64,000 nt of DNA from Siphonodentalium dalli (taxonomy: Eukaryota; Mollusca; Scaphopoda; Gadilida; Siphonodentaliidae). The stretch is from contig CP136069.1 in the NCBI GenBank assembly GCA_032622095.1, positions 30,884,342-30,948,341 on the forward strand, given 5' to 3'. This document shows positions 56,001 through 61,266 of the stretch, piece after piece. The notes beneath the pieces were generated by a model. It saw only the letters and a program-made list of their open reading frames with translations. It was not told where the DNA came from and did not search any database. How positions within the stretch are numbered: position 1 is the first letter of the stretch; every line of letters starts with the position of its first letter. The position numbers were made by a program, and so were the translations under genes.

Positions 56001-58931
56001 ATCTAGAATTATATTTAGTATTGGAAGTGACTTTATGGTGATTTATGGCGAACCTGATTGGCTGATGATACCCGTGTTATATATATATGATTGGCTAACG
56101 ATACCCGTGTTATATATATATGGTTTTTTTTTTGGAAACGCCAGACTTAAAGGCCCACCTAATTTTCGAGTCACCGATTATTTGTTTTATAGTACCTTGA
56201 TATACGGTTTTAATTATCAATCTATGCCATAAATAATATTAAAATACTATAATTCATCACAATTTGAAACGTCTGTGTCTCAGAAGATGCTTATAGAGAA
56301 TTAGAAAACAGTTGATATCATAAAAAGATCCCCCCATCATGACTCCCAAAATGCAACAGAATTCAAACTAAAAATGTATTTTCAATGGAAGGGGAATAAC
56401 TCTATCTTTAAAATATAGAGCTTCCCCTCCATTGAAAATATTACACTTTCCACAACATAACCAGATGCACAAAACATGTCGGTAACTCAACAAAAACAAC
56501 ATGTTCACAGATTATTACACCGGATAAGTTGATAATACAATATTTTGGAGCTTCCCCTTTTAAATGGTATATAATATTGCATATGTTTTATATATGTGAT
56601 CTGGGGGTTCGAAAATTAAGTGGGCCTTTAAAGTCAAGTCATTTTATGAAAGTTTGACTAGTATTGGATGCTGACAACTGCTTTGCCAACCGGTTGACAC
56701 CCAAATGCGCCCGATTAATTGCATGGGCGTGGGCGTCATGCTAACACTTATTTTCATCGAAAAATATAAAAATTTCAATGATATATATCTATTTTTAAAA
56801 CATGTTTATTATCCATTTGATTCGTCTTTTGTCAGCACAACAAGAATGGTGAGACGCCATGATTCACCGCCCCCTGTACATCAGACGACACGATTCGGCT
56901 TCTGGAATGAAGGTGAAGTTATGTTTTACATGTATTTACAATCAATTGGGGAAGTTTTGGTCACACGTCTAACAAGGAATCCACCCATCAAAGCTCAGAG
57001 TGATCAGATATCGATTTTTGTGGTTTGTTATTTCTCGAGATGTGCAATTATTTGTGGCCCAGAAAAACGTTATCAAACGAACTTGCAAAATTGCGGATGA
57101 AGATGGATAACTCTAAAATCAAGTGGTAATACGGCAAAATAATCAAGTGATAATACGACCATATTTCGTTGAACAGAATGTTGATAAATGGTATGTGTTG
57201 AGAAATTTGATACCATAGTTGACAGTGGTTTGCATTATTTTGTTGCAATTAATCGATTCTGATAACTAAAGCATATTTTGAAGAAATGTTGTTCTTGTTG
57301 TATCTTGATGACATGGGGAACGTTTGATCGGATTGAGTACCTTTAAGTCTACTGTTTTTTACACAATTGCTCGTTCATTTCCACTTGATTTTGAACCATG
57401 TACGACATTGGCAGTGAAATTTTGTGTCTGGGTATACATGTATATATACACTACAGAAATAGCTTGTTAATTTGAGTATCTTCTTTGCGAAGTATCCGGT
57501 GTGAATTTAATCAGATTAGTCAATTTTTGTCCGCATTTAGAGGCTTTCTGGTGTGGTGAATGGGAAATATGCAGTCATAATATTTTGCCGTAGTTGAAAT
57601 AATTTGAAGGATTAGTTGTTTTAACGGACTTCTGGTGAGTATGGTGCATTCATGAAACCAAGATATTTTATATGATATTTTATATATATATATATACCTT
57701 GATCTTGAGGGTTTTACTATTTCTGGCTATGGTTTTCTTGTAAGCGTTTGTTAACGTGGCGCATCGTTGTTAATTTAAATTGTTTTGAATTTATATTTTC
57801 CTCGTCTGTAACTACACGCAGCACAAAACTGTTAGCAAAACATCGCTAATCGTACAATAGTAAGATATAGTATTTTAATCTGAACATGATATGCAAGTAT
57901 AATGTGTTTCAATGATTTGACATTCTCCAATGTTTACCACCGAGTTTTGTTTAAACTTTGCCATAATATTGGGACAATTGGACTTTATCGGTAATTACAC
58001 TATAACAGTAATGTTTGCATAAGACTGTTATGTTATACCGCATGAACAAACTTCTAAGACTGTGAGTCCCTTTAACTGAATCAATGGAGACTCCATTAGT
58101 TAAGAAACAAGTTAACCCTTTCTTACTGAATACTCATTGACGAGTAGTTCCCTTAGAAAATGTTCAAAGACACCTGCCAGAAAAAGCTTCTATCAGATAA
58201 TGCCAATTATATTTAGAATTTTTCATGTTATTCGTGTGACAGTTTTATGGGCTATTTTTAGAACAGATGCGCGCGAAAACGTTCAGATCGTACCAAGAGC
58301 ATAACAAGAAGGACAACTCTATCTTGTTAAGCTGCTGCAAATTGCAAAATCAGCTAAGAGAATTACCGATCGAAATAAACTAATATATTATAATTACCGA
58401 TCGAAATAAACTAATTTATTATGCCTTTTTGAACAATAACATCCCACATCTTCAGTTTTATCTATATTTTATTCATAAGTACATAAATATGTATTATTTA
58501 TTATATGTCTACCAATTTCATATATAATTTGATGTGCATTGATATTGCATGTATATTTCATGTTATTATGTATGCATCTGTCGCTAGTGGGAGTAAATTA
58601 TCAATAAATTATCTATCTATTATCTATCTATCATATTTGTTGTCTTGAAGTCGGGATTTATAAATATTATGTTGTTGTTGTATTTGTGGCCCGGCGATGA
58701 ACCATCTTTCCTCTGCGTGTGTATTTTTTTTTTTTTGTCTGTCGGCTGATTATATTTCCTGAACAACCCTCAAAATGAATAATGGACTGCTCTAATAAAT
58801 TCTTTTTAAATCAACAGGAGAAGTAATTTACATGTAGTATAGAAAGAGATAAATTAAATTTTTCAGGAGACACAGAGCTGGATGGCACCAACCCCTCACC
58901 ATCTAAGACCGTACATACATATTCAAGTTAG
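28873..58931 (+). CDS. Cadherin, 3' part of gene: five EC repeats, one transmembrane helix, short tail (11 exons)
   Basis: Exons 28873-29068, 32346-32516, 35119-35262, 35559-35690, 38831-39031, 44216-44433, 48457-48577, 51916-52531, 53744-53839, 56836-56912 and 58867-58931 join with matching phases into 679 codons ending TAG. Residues about 1-120, 121-215, 216-355, 356-445 and 446-550 read as successive cadherin repeats. The last is canonical (linker DNDVNDNSP, DADSGLNGEFTYSI, CATDKGIPP). The earlier linkers are degenerate (VNINEPPQF, NKPPIF), suggesting reduced calcium binding there. The transmembrane helix is at about 567-591. The ~87-residue tail is rich in Arg/Lys (KLPRKPRMARHKKRR), with Ser and Pro, and no beta-catenin-binding motif was recognised. 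It is a type I plasma-membrane protein, presumably for cell-cell adhesion or recognition. The 5' exons are missing from view. It most resembles Fat/Dachsous/protocadherin-like families, but I cannot assign an orthologue. Confidence 0.9.
29069..30767. other. Cadherin intron a-b, first part
   Basis: Unique AT-rich sequence. A short open stretch after TTTTACAG at about 29925 lacks a donor and homology and was not accepted. No repeat of note apart from a TGATGA run near 30290. Confidence 0.4.
30768..30991. mobile_element. TTAA-type MITE, degenerate copy 1
   Basis: Ends GCTAACCGTTTCTTG and TTTAGAAAGGGTTAC. It contains TTATTGACGAGCTG, CAGATAATAGGTT and CCTTCTGCACTTGA, shared with the other copies. 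The plus-strand 133-codon frame across it is not a gene. Confidence 0.6.
31773..32015. mobile_element. TTAA-type MITE, copy 2
   Basis: Left end AACCTTTCTATACTAAA and right end TTTAGTATAGAAAGGGTTAA. The TTAA is intact on the right and TTGA on the left. The ends and the presumed TTAA target suggest a piggyBac-like non-autonomous element. Confidence 0.7.
32346..32516 (+). CDS. Cadherin exon b (EC repeat, second half)
   Basis: Acceptor CTGCTTTCAG|GATTTG and donor GTCAGCG|GTAATC. It contains TYRINVQCEDEHKSTTTG, the strand F-G region of a cadherin domain. Phase 1 in and out. Confidence 0.88.
32595..33537 (+). repeat. Minisatellite, 41 bp x 23
   Basis: Unit GGTCAGACCACGTCCATCAT plus GTACAGGATGTAAGATTATCA. 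It is exactly 943 bp long with very few differences between copies (GTACATGATG, CATCGTGTAC, CCACATCC variants). It begins 78 bp after the donor of cadherin exon b. Confidence 0.95.
33679..33784. mobile_element. Small foldback element
   Basis: CATCAGGGGTACATGGAAAT at the left pairs with CCCATGTACCCCACGATG at the right, with a TTTAATAC/GTATTAAA continuation. About 105 bp, probably a MITE. Confidence 0.5.
33785..35118. other. Cadherin intron b-c, remaining part
   Basis: Unique sequence. No gene or clear repeat recognised. Confidence 0.4.
35119..35262 (+). CDS. Cadherin exon c
   Basis: Acceptor CATCTAACAG|GAAAGA and donor CAACACAG|GTACGT. It encodes PLAVVDPEGDNVISTFTL, an EC core with a degenerate calcium motif. 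Phase 1 in and out. Confidence 0.85.
35559..35690 (+). CDS. Cadherin exon d
   Basis: Acceptor CTAATCCACAG|GCATGT and donor ATTAAATG|GTAGGT. It encodes FTLKITDKWNPTTSNTYDL, the end of an EC repeat. Phase 1 in and out. Its 3' end and donor are tandemly duplicated downstream (35691-36010). Confidence 0.85.
35691..36010 (+). repeat. Tandem copies of the exon d 3' end and its donor site
   Basis: The block CATCAAACACATACGAC..CTGCGTCAGATTAAATG|GTAGGTGATTAGATATT.. recurs about every 80-85 bp, with exon-like ends near 35766, 35849, 35928 and a partial one near 36005. The second copy keeps GTAGGT; in later copies the donor reads ATAGGT and ACAGGT. Confidence 0.8.
36020..36296. mobile_element. TTAA-type MITE, copy 3
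   Basis: Bounded by TTAACCCTTTACAG and ATAAAGGGTTAA, with TTAA on both sides. The interior has AGTGGATTCTCCCA and, in reverse, GGGAACTACTCATCAATG, matching copies 1 and 2. It lies 10 bp after the decayed donor duplications of exon d. Confidence 0.75.
36297..37944. other. Cadherin intron d-e, middle
   Basis: Unique AT-rich sequence. The 107-codon frame at 37431-37754 shows no family features and was not accepted. No repeat recognised beyond a TTG run near 36325. Confidence 0.4.
37945..38340. mobile_element. TTAA-MITE family remnants
   Basis: Two overlapping decayed copies: one around 37965-38010 (AGGAAATATTCAAATAATAAG) and one from about 38100 (ACTCATTGAAGAGCAGTTATC) through CCTTCTGCACTTG and GTCTGTCCGTCGCCTGC to about 38340. 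Confidence 0.55.
38341..38770. mobile_element. TTAA-bounded element carrying a CTCTTATATATGCGAG hairpin
   Basis: Left end TTAACCCTTTCATGATGG, right end ACCATAGG..AAAGAAAGGTTAA region. It contains CCCTGTGC followed by a ~60-bp hairpin with arms CTCTTATATATGCGAG and CTCGCATATATAAGA (38398-38450), an A-rich tandem interior (AAAGAATGTAAGAAAAAATT), and half of a second hairpin at 38727-38757. Confidence 0.65.
38831..39031 (+). CDS. Cadherin exon e
   Basis: Acceptor GTTTCTTTCAG|GACTGA and donor ACATCAG|GTATGT. It starts GLNKPPIFDNCP, a degenerate EC linker, and continues INDVNVYEDTKPG. Phase 1 in and out. Confidence 0.88.
39032..39545. other. Cadherin intron e-f, first part
   Basis: Unique AT-rich sequence with no feature recognised. 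Confidence 0.4.
39546..40315 (+). repeat. Minisatellite, 32 bp x about 24
   Basis: Unit ACATACCCACCGCCAACACC plus GCCCGTATCTTA, with occasional 33-bp units (TTTAA). The copies are almost identical. The plus strand is pyrimidine/C-rich. Confidence 0.95.
40316..40858. other. Cadherin intron e-f, between minisatellite and Helitron block
   Basis: Unique sequence; no gene or repeat recognised. Confidence 0.4.
40859..41421 (+). mobile_element. Helitron-like non-autonomous element, family 1, copy 1
   Basis: Starts TCTCATATAAATTTTGAAGA after an A, followed by a CTGT/TTGT microsatellite, several ~122-bp internal repeats (GAGCCCGTGCGRCGCC, CGCATGCGCAGACGAGATCT, TATCGACTTGAAATTTG) and a GCCCGGACAACGTCGGGC hairpin. 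Ends CTAG. TC start, 3' hairpin and CTRR end are the Helitron signature. Confidence 0.8.
41422..42049 (+). mobile_element. Helitron-like element, family 1, copy 2
   Basis: Head-to-tail with copy 1. It has the most internal ~122-bp repeats. Same TCTCATATATA start, GCCCGGACAACGTCGGGC hairpin and CTAG end. Confidence 0.8.
42050..42429 (+). mobile_element. Helitron-like element, family 1, copy 3
   Basis: Head-to-tail with copy 2; fewer internal repeats; same ends. Confidence 0.8.
42430..42801 (+). mobile_element. Helitron-like element, family 1, copy 4
   Basis: Head-to-tail with copy 3; the hairpin is slightly altered (CCCGGACAACTTCGGGC); ends CTAG directly against family 2. Confidence 0.8.
42802..43552 (+). 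mobile_element. Helitron-like element, family 2, copy 1
   Basis: Starts TCTATTATATATTTTGGAAG, then TGTC/TG microsatellite, TTCGCGATGGACTCGAAAAC, then repeated modules built on TGACCTTGACCTT and TTCAAGGTCAAAT. Ends GCCCGGACGAAGTCTGG..CACCTGCTAG. Confidence 0.8.
43553..44197 (+). mobile_element. Helitron-like element, family 2, copy 2
   Basis: Head-to-tail with the previous copy. The last CTAG (44194-44197) is followed by T and lies 18 bp before cadherin exon f. The whole six-element block is thus inserted between an A (40858) and a T (44198), as expected for Helitrons. Confidence 0.82.
44216..44433 (+). CDS. Cadherin exon f
   Basis: Acceptor TATATTGACAG|ATGGCA and donor CAGACC|GTGAGT. It encodes GGLDYEG, a variant of the cadherin LDRE motif, and IYIVNINEPPQF at an EC boundary. 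Phase 1 in, phase 0 out. The acceptor lies 18 bp after the end of a Helitron-like insertion. Confidence 0.88.
44453..44541. mobile_element. 89-bp TTAA-bounded perfect-hairpin MITE
   Basis: TTAA, then CCCTTTCAGTGCCAGGTCCG.. and the inverted arm ..CGGACTTGGCACTGAAACGG, then TTAA. The arms of ~35 bp pair with few mismatches around a loop AAGGAAATATG. It begins 20 bp after the donor of exon f. Confidence 0.8.
44549..44650 (+). repeat. Local repeat pair, copy A
   Basis: TTTAAAATAGTTTATCTCTT..GGCATGTTGTG..ATAGATTCTGG..CAGAAAAGCTCCCA is repeated at 45148-45246. The ~600 bp between the two is unique AT-rich sequence. Confidence 0.65.
45148..45246 (+). repeat. Local repeat pair, copy B
   Basis: Direct-repeat partner of 44549-44650. 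Confidence 0.65.
45471..45915. mobile_element. MITE, GTACTCAATCCGATCAG family, full-length copy
   Basis: Begins GTACTCAATCCGATCAG and ends CGGATTGAGTACCTTT. The interior includes GATCACTCTGAGCTTTGATG and GGAAATAGTAATTTAGAGG, as in the copies at 11432, 56968 and 59393. Confidence 0.7.
46089..46413 (+). pseudogene. Decayed cadherin EC-coding relic inside intron f-g
   Basis: Frame one reads TGTLNIALP, LLFEFSAMENETESNEHNS and FKITRMG, and stops at 46254. Removing one G from the G5 run near 46237 would restore NGKFGKLC.., leading on to LVKDNDHDDPSRCPHC. The latter matches LAKDCDYDDPLGCPHS at the start of exon h in protein and in DNA (GACGACCCATYGRGATGYCC). Exon f already splices in phase with exon g, so this segment is not needed and is probably a duplicated, dead EC repeat. 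Confidence 0.65.
46440..47995 (+). repeat. Tandem satellite, ~62-bp unit, about 25 copies
   Basis: Unit: CTAATCTCCTTGTTTGACTA, TCTAAAAGGGCTTTTGATCA, AACTGTCAGTGTTTTATTTGTA. In the centre (about 46640-47150), TCTCTTG/TGATC units alternate with TCTCCTTG/TGAGTA units, a dimeric higher-order pattern. Both edges are more diverged. Confidence 0.92.
48112..48283 (+). repeat. Tandem repeat, 43 bp x 4
   Basis: Unit TGTTCAGCGAGCGACATACA plus TCTTTATGTTAGATGTGTTAGAC. The units are nearly identical. Confidence 0.9.
48457..48577 (+). CDS. Cadherin exon g
   Basis: Acceptor TTTTTACCTTACAG|ACACCT and donor CAACAG|GTGCAT. It encodes LRFADEDQNDTHTYKI and GYFSMDSTTG, typical of the middle of an EC repeat. Phase 0 in, phase 1 out. 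It joins exon f directly, leaving no room for the relic at 46089-46413. Confidence 0.88.
48650..48880. repeat. Cluster of short CTTAAGCRTAATG inverted motifs
   Basis: ATTACGCTTAAG and its complement CTTAAGCGTAAT, with one-base variants, recur about ten times in both orientations. The sequence can fold into many small hairpins. Confidence 0.7.
49006..49395. mobile_element. TTAA-bounded element with two CTCTTATATATGCGAG hairpins
   Basis: TTAACCCTTAACCCAACA at the left and TGTTGGGTAAAGGGTTAA at the right. Inside, CCCTGTGC..GCACAGGG (49153-49371) brackets two hairpins of ~56 bp with arms CTCTTATATATGCGAG/CTCGCATATATAAGAG. The flanks joined at a single TTAA give GCTTAAGCGTAAT, the local repeat motif. 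Confidence 0.75.
49440..49570. mobile_element. Second copy of the GCAGAATGAGG hairpin MITE, partial
   Basis: GGTGCCGGACATTTGCAGAA, then GAGGTCCCCAGAGGGTGAAT and its inverted copy CACTCTGGGGACATCATTCT. Related to the element at 1220-1662; similarity continues weakly to about 49780. Confidence 0.65.
49571..50285. other. Cadherin intron g-h, no further feature recognised
   Basis: Weak continuation of the previous MITE up to about 49780, then unique AT-rich sequence. At about 50200-50240 AAAGCTACGMTGACGTAAT occurs twice. Confidence 0.4.
50286..50474. repeat. Long near-perfect palindrome, ~90-bp arms
   Basis: GGTAGATAAATATGTGTTAT pairs with ATAACACATTTATCTACC at the far ends. The inner part around TCGCGACTCGGCTAGTTTTC and CCATATAGCGACTCGG pairs almost perfectly, with a loop of about 8 bases near 50380. 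Confidence 0.85.
51139..51767. mobile_element. TIR element with repeated CCGGGACAACTCGG motifs
   Basis: GGGGCTTCTCACGTGAACCG at the left and its relative CGGCTCATGTAACAAGCCCC at the right are inverted. Variants of GCCGGGACAACTCGGC are repeated at both ends and at about 51415-51460, where GCTGTTACGTGAGCCG pairs with CGGCTCACGTAACAGC. No coding capacity. No target duplication recognised. Confidence 0.65.
51916..52531 (+). CDS. Cadherin exon h (membrane-proximal EC repeat and transmembrane helix)
   Basis: Acceptor TTTAAAAACAG|GTCAAC and donor TTTAACGA|GTGAGT. It holds the end of one EC repeat, the canonical linker DNDVNDNSPVF, a complete EC repeat, a Thr/Pro-rich stalk (TTSKPPTTTRE), a CFFC motif and the transmembrane segment at about 52431-52505, followed by a CC pair that could be palmitoylated. 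Phase 1 in, phase 2 out. Confidence 0.95.
52532..52916. other. Cadherin intron h-i, first part
   Basis: Contains a small inverted pair: CTAACTCGCGGCCATACTGGATCCA at 52582-52607 is cited by its core CGCGGCCATACTGGATCC and its complement GGATCCAATATGGCCGCG at 52770-52787. It may be a degraded MITE. Confidence 0.45.
52917..53233 (-). mobile_element. tRNA-derived SINE, copy 1
   Basis: On the minus strand: A-box-like TGGCCGTGTGGT (53050-53039) and a perfect B box GGTTCGAATCC (53007-52997), 31 bp apart. The acceptor ends cannot pair, so it is not a tRNA gene. The flanking AACATGTCTGG..ACAAGGCGCCTATT block is repeated in copy 2. Confidence 0.7.
53234..53405 (-). mobile_element. tRNA-derived SINE, copy 2 (truncated)
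   Basis: Same order: ACATGTCTGGGGCTATA, ACACAAGGCGCCTATT, GGGATTGGGTGGGATACGAA. The B box has one substitution and the A box is lost. It lies head-to-tail with copy 1 at a ~317-bp period, suggesting a tandem duplication. Confidence 0.65.
53406..53743. other. Cadherin intron h-i, last part
   Basis: Unique sequence with no recognised feature apart from the T-rich acceptor of exon i. Confidence 0.4.
53744..53839 (+). CDS. Cadherin exon i (cytoplasmic, basic)
   Basis: Acceptor TTTCTCTTGTAG|GATGAT and donor CATTCCCAG|GTATTG. It encodes the basic stretch RLKLPRKPRMARHKKRR followed by LSESSIDSD, an acidic Ser-rich patch. Phase 2 in and out. Confidence 0.82.
54150..54330 (+). repeat. Dispersed intronic repeat, copy A
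   Basis: AACATCRCTAATCGTRCA, TTTCAATGAYTTGACATT, CAATGTTTACCAYC and TATHGGTAATTMCACT occur in the same order at 57830-58025. Confidence 0.65.
54395..54665. mobile_element. Two-hairpin element, copy 3
   Basis: GGAGCTTCCTGAAATTTTGCG, abbreviated GGAGCTTCCTG, then CCCTGTGCCAATGCATTCTC, a hairpin (54458-54520), a short spacer, a second hairpin (54560-54612) and AAAGGGTTAAAG at the right. Related to 38341-38770 and 49006-49395. Confidence 0.65.
54842..55695 (-). mobile_element. LINE 3' fragment, antisense to the cadherin gene
   Basis: The minus-strand frame (stop near 54979) of about 230 codons resembles the C-terminal, post-reverse-transcriptase part of non-LTR retrotransposon ORF2: RAELGRFPI, then a CKKCEANEIETEEHFIMRC zinc-knuckle-like motif. 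An AATAAAA and short TGTTA repeats at about 54842-54870 look like a LINE 3' end. No reverse transcriptase motif remains, so the copy is 5'-truncated near 55695. Confidence 0.6.
54979..55668 (-). pseudogene. C-terminal fragment of a LINE ORF2-like protein
   Basis: Open for about 229 codons, with no catalytic reverse transcriptase residues. The segment CKKCEANEIETEEHFIMRC matches the CxxC..H..C pattern at the end of many LINE polyproteins. The family (CR1/Jockey/RTE) cannot be assigned by eye. Confidence 0.55.
55696..56146. other. Cadherin intron i-j, between LINE and MITE
   Basis: AT-rich. ATATATATGATTGGCT..GATACCCGTGTTATATATAT is a short direct duplication at 56062-56120. Confidence 0.4.
56147..56636. 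mobile_element. MITE with AAAGGCCCACYTAATTTTCG termini
   Basis: TTAAAGGCCCACCTAATTTTC at the left is matched by GAAAATTAAGTGGGCCTTTA at the right. An internal palindrome, ATTTTCAATGGARGGGGAA / TTCCCCTCCATTGAAAAT, lies at 56381-56441. Confidence 0.7.
56836..56912 (+). CDS. Cadherin exon j (cytoplasmic)
   Basis: Acceptor GTCTTTTGTCAG|CACAAC and donor AATGAAG|GTGAAG. It encodes TRMVRRHDSPPPVHQTTRFG, with a PPP motif. Phase 2 in, phase 1 out. Confidence 0.78.
56968..57345. mobile_element. MITE, GTACTCAATCCGATCAG family, 5'-truncated copy
   Basis: Begins CCACCCATCAAAGCTCAGAG, TGATCAGATATCGATTTTTG and ends CGGATTGAGTACCTTTAA. It starts about 55 bp after exon j. Confidence 0.65.
57346..58111. other. 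Cadherin intron j-k, including dispersed repeat copy B
   Basis: 57830-58025 is the partner of 54150-54330. The rest is unique AT-rich sequence with a TA run at about 57675. Confidence 0.5.
58112..58855. mobile_element. TTAA-type MITE with an internal insertion
   Basis: TTAACCCTTTCTTACTGAAT, TACTCATTGACGAGTAGTTCCC at the left and TAGTATAGAAAGAGATAAAT at the right match the family ends. About 500 bp in the middle (58205-58735, including an ATCTATCT microsatellite) is extra. The right end is about 11 bp before the exon k acceptor. Confidence 0.55.
58867..58931 (+). CDS. Cadherin exon k (C-terminus and stop)
   Basis: Acceptor AAATTTTTCAG|GAGACA. It encodes GDTELDGTNPSPSKTVHTYSS, here cited by its key parts GDTELDG and VHTYSS, and ends TAG at 58929-58931. 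Phase matches exon j. The final residues do not look like a PDZ ligand I recognise. Confidence 0.8.
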
Positions 58932-59217
58932 ACAGCAGTCTCGGATGATGCGGTCAGTATTAATTCATTACCAAATATTACTGTACAGTATCATTGTGCA
59001 TGGTATGAGCTAACTGAAACTAATAATTAGTATCCACACGACTTTGTGACATGGCATAAGCCAGGAGGCTTGTAAAAGGCTTGAACGAACTCTATCGTTA
59101 TTTATATGGTATAACCAATGGACAAAACACAATGTATAGATGTCACGAACTTGTTAACAGACGCCACACAATTTAATACAGGTCTATAAATATGCATGGT
59201 GTAATGGGAAAGAACTA

Positions 59218-59223
59218 AATAAA
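59218..59223 (+). terminator. Candidate poly(A) signal of the cadherin gene
   Basis: AATAAA, 287 bp after the stop codon, in the first unique AT-rich stretch downstream. Confidence 0.45.
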
Positions 59224-59392
59224 TTATTCCTTTTTGGTTATGTTGGGGTTATATATATGACACTAAAAAAACATATGATTAAAAATGACATATGATTAAA
59301 AGTATAGTAATTTTCACATTAGTAAATGATGGTCCCATAAATTTCCCCTTTGAAGGACCCATGCCCCCTGCACCACTTAGACTTATTATACC

Positions 59393-59820
59393 ACTATTTC
59401 TTTGGCTTCGGGGGGGGGGGGGTAAAAATATTTGATTCGAGTCGAGGGACCCACCCATCAAAGCTCAGAGTGATCAGATATCGATTTTTTTTATTTGTTA
59501 TTTCTCAAATTGTGTAACTATTTGTGGCCCAGAAAAGAGTCATCAAACCGACGGTCCCGTACAAAATTGCGGATGAAGATGAATAACTCTAAAATCAAGT
59601 GGTAATACGGCCGAAATTTCGTGATAATACGGCCATATTTTGTTGAACAGCATGTTGATAAATAAAACTTTTTGGGAAAGTGTATACCATAGTTGACAGC
59701 GGTTAGCGTTATTTTGTTGTAATTGATCGATTCTGATAACGAAAGCGTATTTTTAAGAAATGTTGTTGTTGTTGTTGTAACTTGATTATATGGGGACCAT
59801 CTGATTGGATTGAGTACATT
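59393..59820. mobile_element. MITE, GTACTCAATCCGATCAG family, reverse copy
   Basis: CTATTTCTTTGGCTTCGGGG, then CCACCCATCAAAGCTCAGAG, ending TTGGATTGAGTACATTT. Full-length and in the opposite orientation to 45471-45915. Confidence 0.7.
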
Positions 59821-59893
59821 TATATATATCTTATATAACCAATTGTGCGGAAATTATCGATGAAACATGGAATGCTTCTGTATATAATAACAA

Positions 59894-60436
59894 TCTAATA
59901 TATATTTTGGGACTTCTGTCTGTTTGTCTGTCTGTCTGTTTATTAGCAATGGCCCAGAATGGTCGGGAAAACTGCCCAACGGATTTCGACGAAATTTGAT
60001 ACCTAGGGATACTTTTGTCCGGGGAGTGTTTTGGACGGGTCAAATCATGACCCCGACCTGACCTTGACCTTCAAAATGGTCAATTCAAGGTCAAATCGGG
60101 TAAAACCGGACGGATTTCGACGGGTACTTTTGTCGGGTACTTTTGTCCGGGAGTGTTTTGGACGGGTCAAATCGTGACCCCGACCTGACCTTGACCTTCA
60201 AAATGGTCAATTCAAGGTCAAATCGGGTAAAACTTACGGATTTCGACGAAATTTGATACCTAGGGATACTTTTTTTCCGGGGAGTGTTTTGGACGGGTCA
60301 AATCTTGACCCCCAACCCAACCTTGACCTTCAAAATGGTTAATTCAAGGTCAAATCGCGCCTTTCGACGGATTTAGATGAAGTCCTGATGAAAGCAGAGG
60401 GGAAAAAGCCCGGACGAAGTCGGGCACACCAGCTAG
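59894..60436 (+). mobile_element. Helitron-like element, family 2, solitary copy
   Basis: Begins TCTAATATATATTTTGGGAC after an A, has the CTGT microsatellite and TGACCTTGACCTT/TTCAAGGTCAAAT modules, and ends GCCCGGACGAAGTCGGGC..CAGCTAG followed by T. Same family as 42802-44197. Confidence 0.8.
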
Positions 60437-61266
60437 TATACATATATTTCGGAAACCAATATATGGGTCAATGCTATACAAATTATGCATGTATAATTCA
60501 CAAAACGTAAAAATTTCGAGAGTGCTATAATTGTACTATATACACAGGCACACGTGATTTCTTATGATGGAATTGTTAGTTTATTTTCGCATGATATCAA
60601 TAGATATAAACGACCTAGAGTTATGACATATTTACGTGTATTTCCAGGTATTTCCTGGTATTTCTGTTTAAATTCGTAATTTAAATGTATGAACATTTTA
60701 TAGTGCTAGGACGAAATGTTATTTATATTTCTGTATAAACTTGTAATTTAATTGTATGAAGGTTGTATAGTGCCATGACGAGATAATCGAGACATTTATT
60801 CGATATTTCAGGAGTTCAGATGATTTCCAGACCACGATAACATACAGGAAGACAGAAATTATGTCAACTTAATTTTTCGAAATAAATTATTTTTGTTTGG
60901 TTATGTTGAGGTTTTGATTTGAACATATTTATTGTAACCCACAATATACAATATATATTACACAGCTGATATATAACAATGATGATATGTGTGTGGGCAC
61001 AGAGCTCGGAGCACAAGTTACCGAACTTATCGGAGCTCCTCTCCCATGGCATTCAATTGCTAATAAATTTAAGTATCGGAGATGGTTTTTAATTCAGGTG
61101 TATTGCAGATGTTATTGTTTAAGTGTGGTAGCTGTTTTGGGTGGCTATGGTCTCACAGATTGGGGTAAGAGAAACTATAACTAGAGAGAATTGTGATAAT
61201 TCTGAGATTATGAGAAACGGTCTGTCGATGAGATAAATGATTGTACTGTCTCAAACATGCGCACAT
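60437..61266. other. 3' flank of the cadherin gene, no feature recognised
   Basis: Unique AT-rich sequence. TTTCCAGGTATTTCCTGGTA-type short repeats near 60640, and a pair of TTCTGTATAAACTTGTAATT-like segments at 60665 and 60730. Confidence 0.4.
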
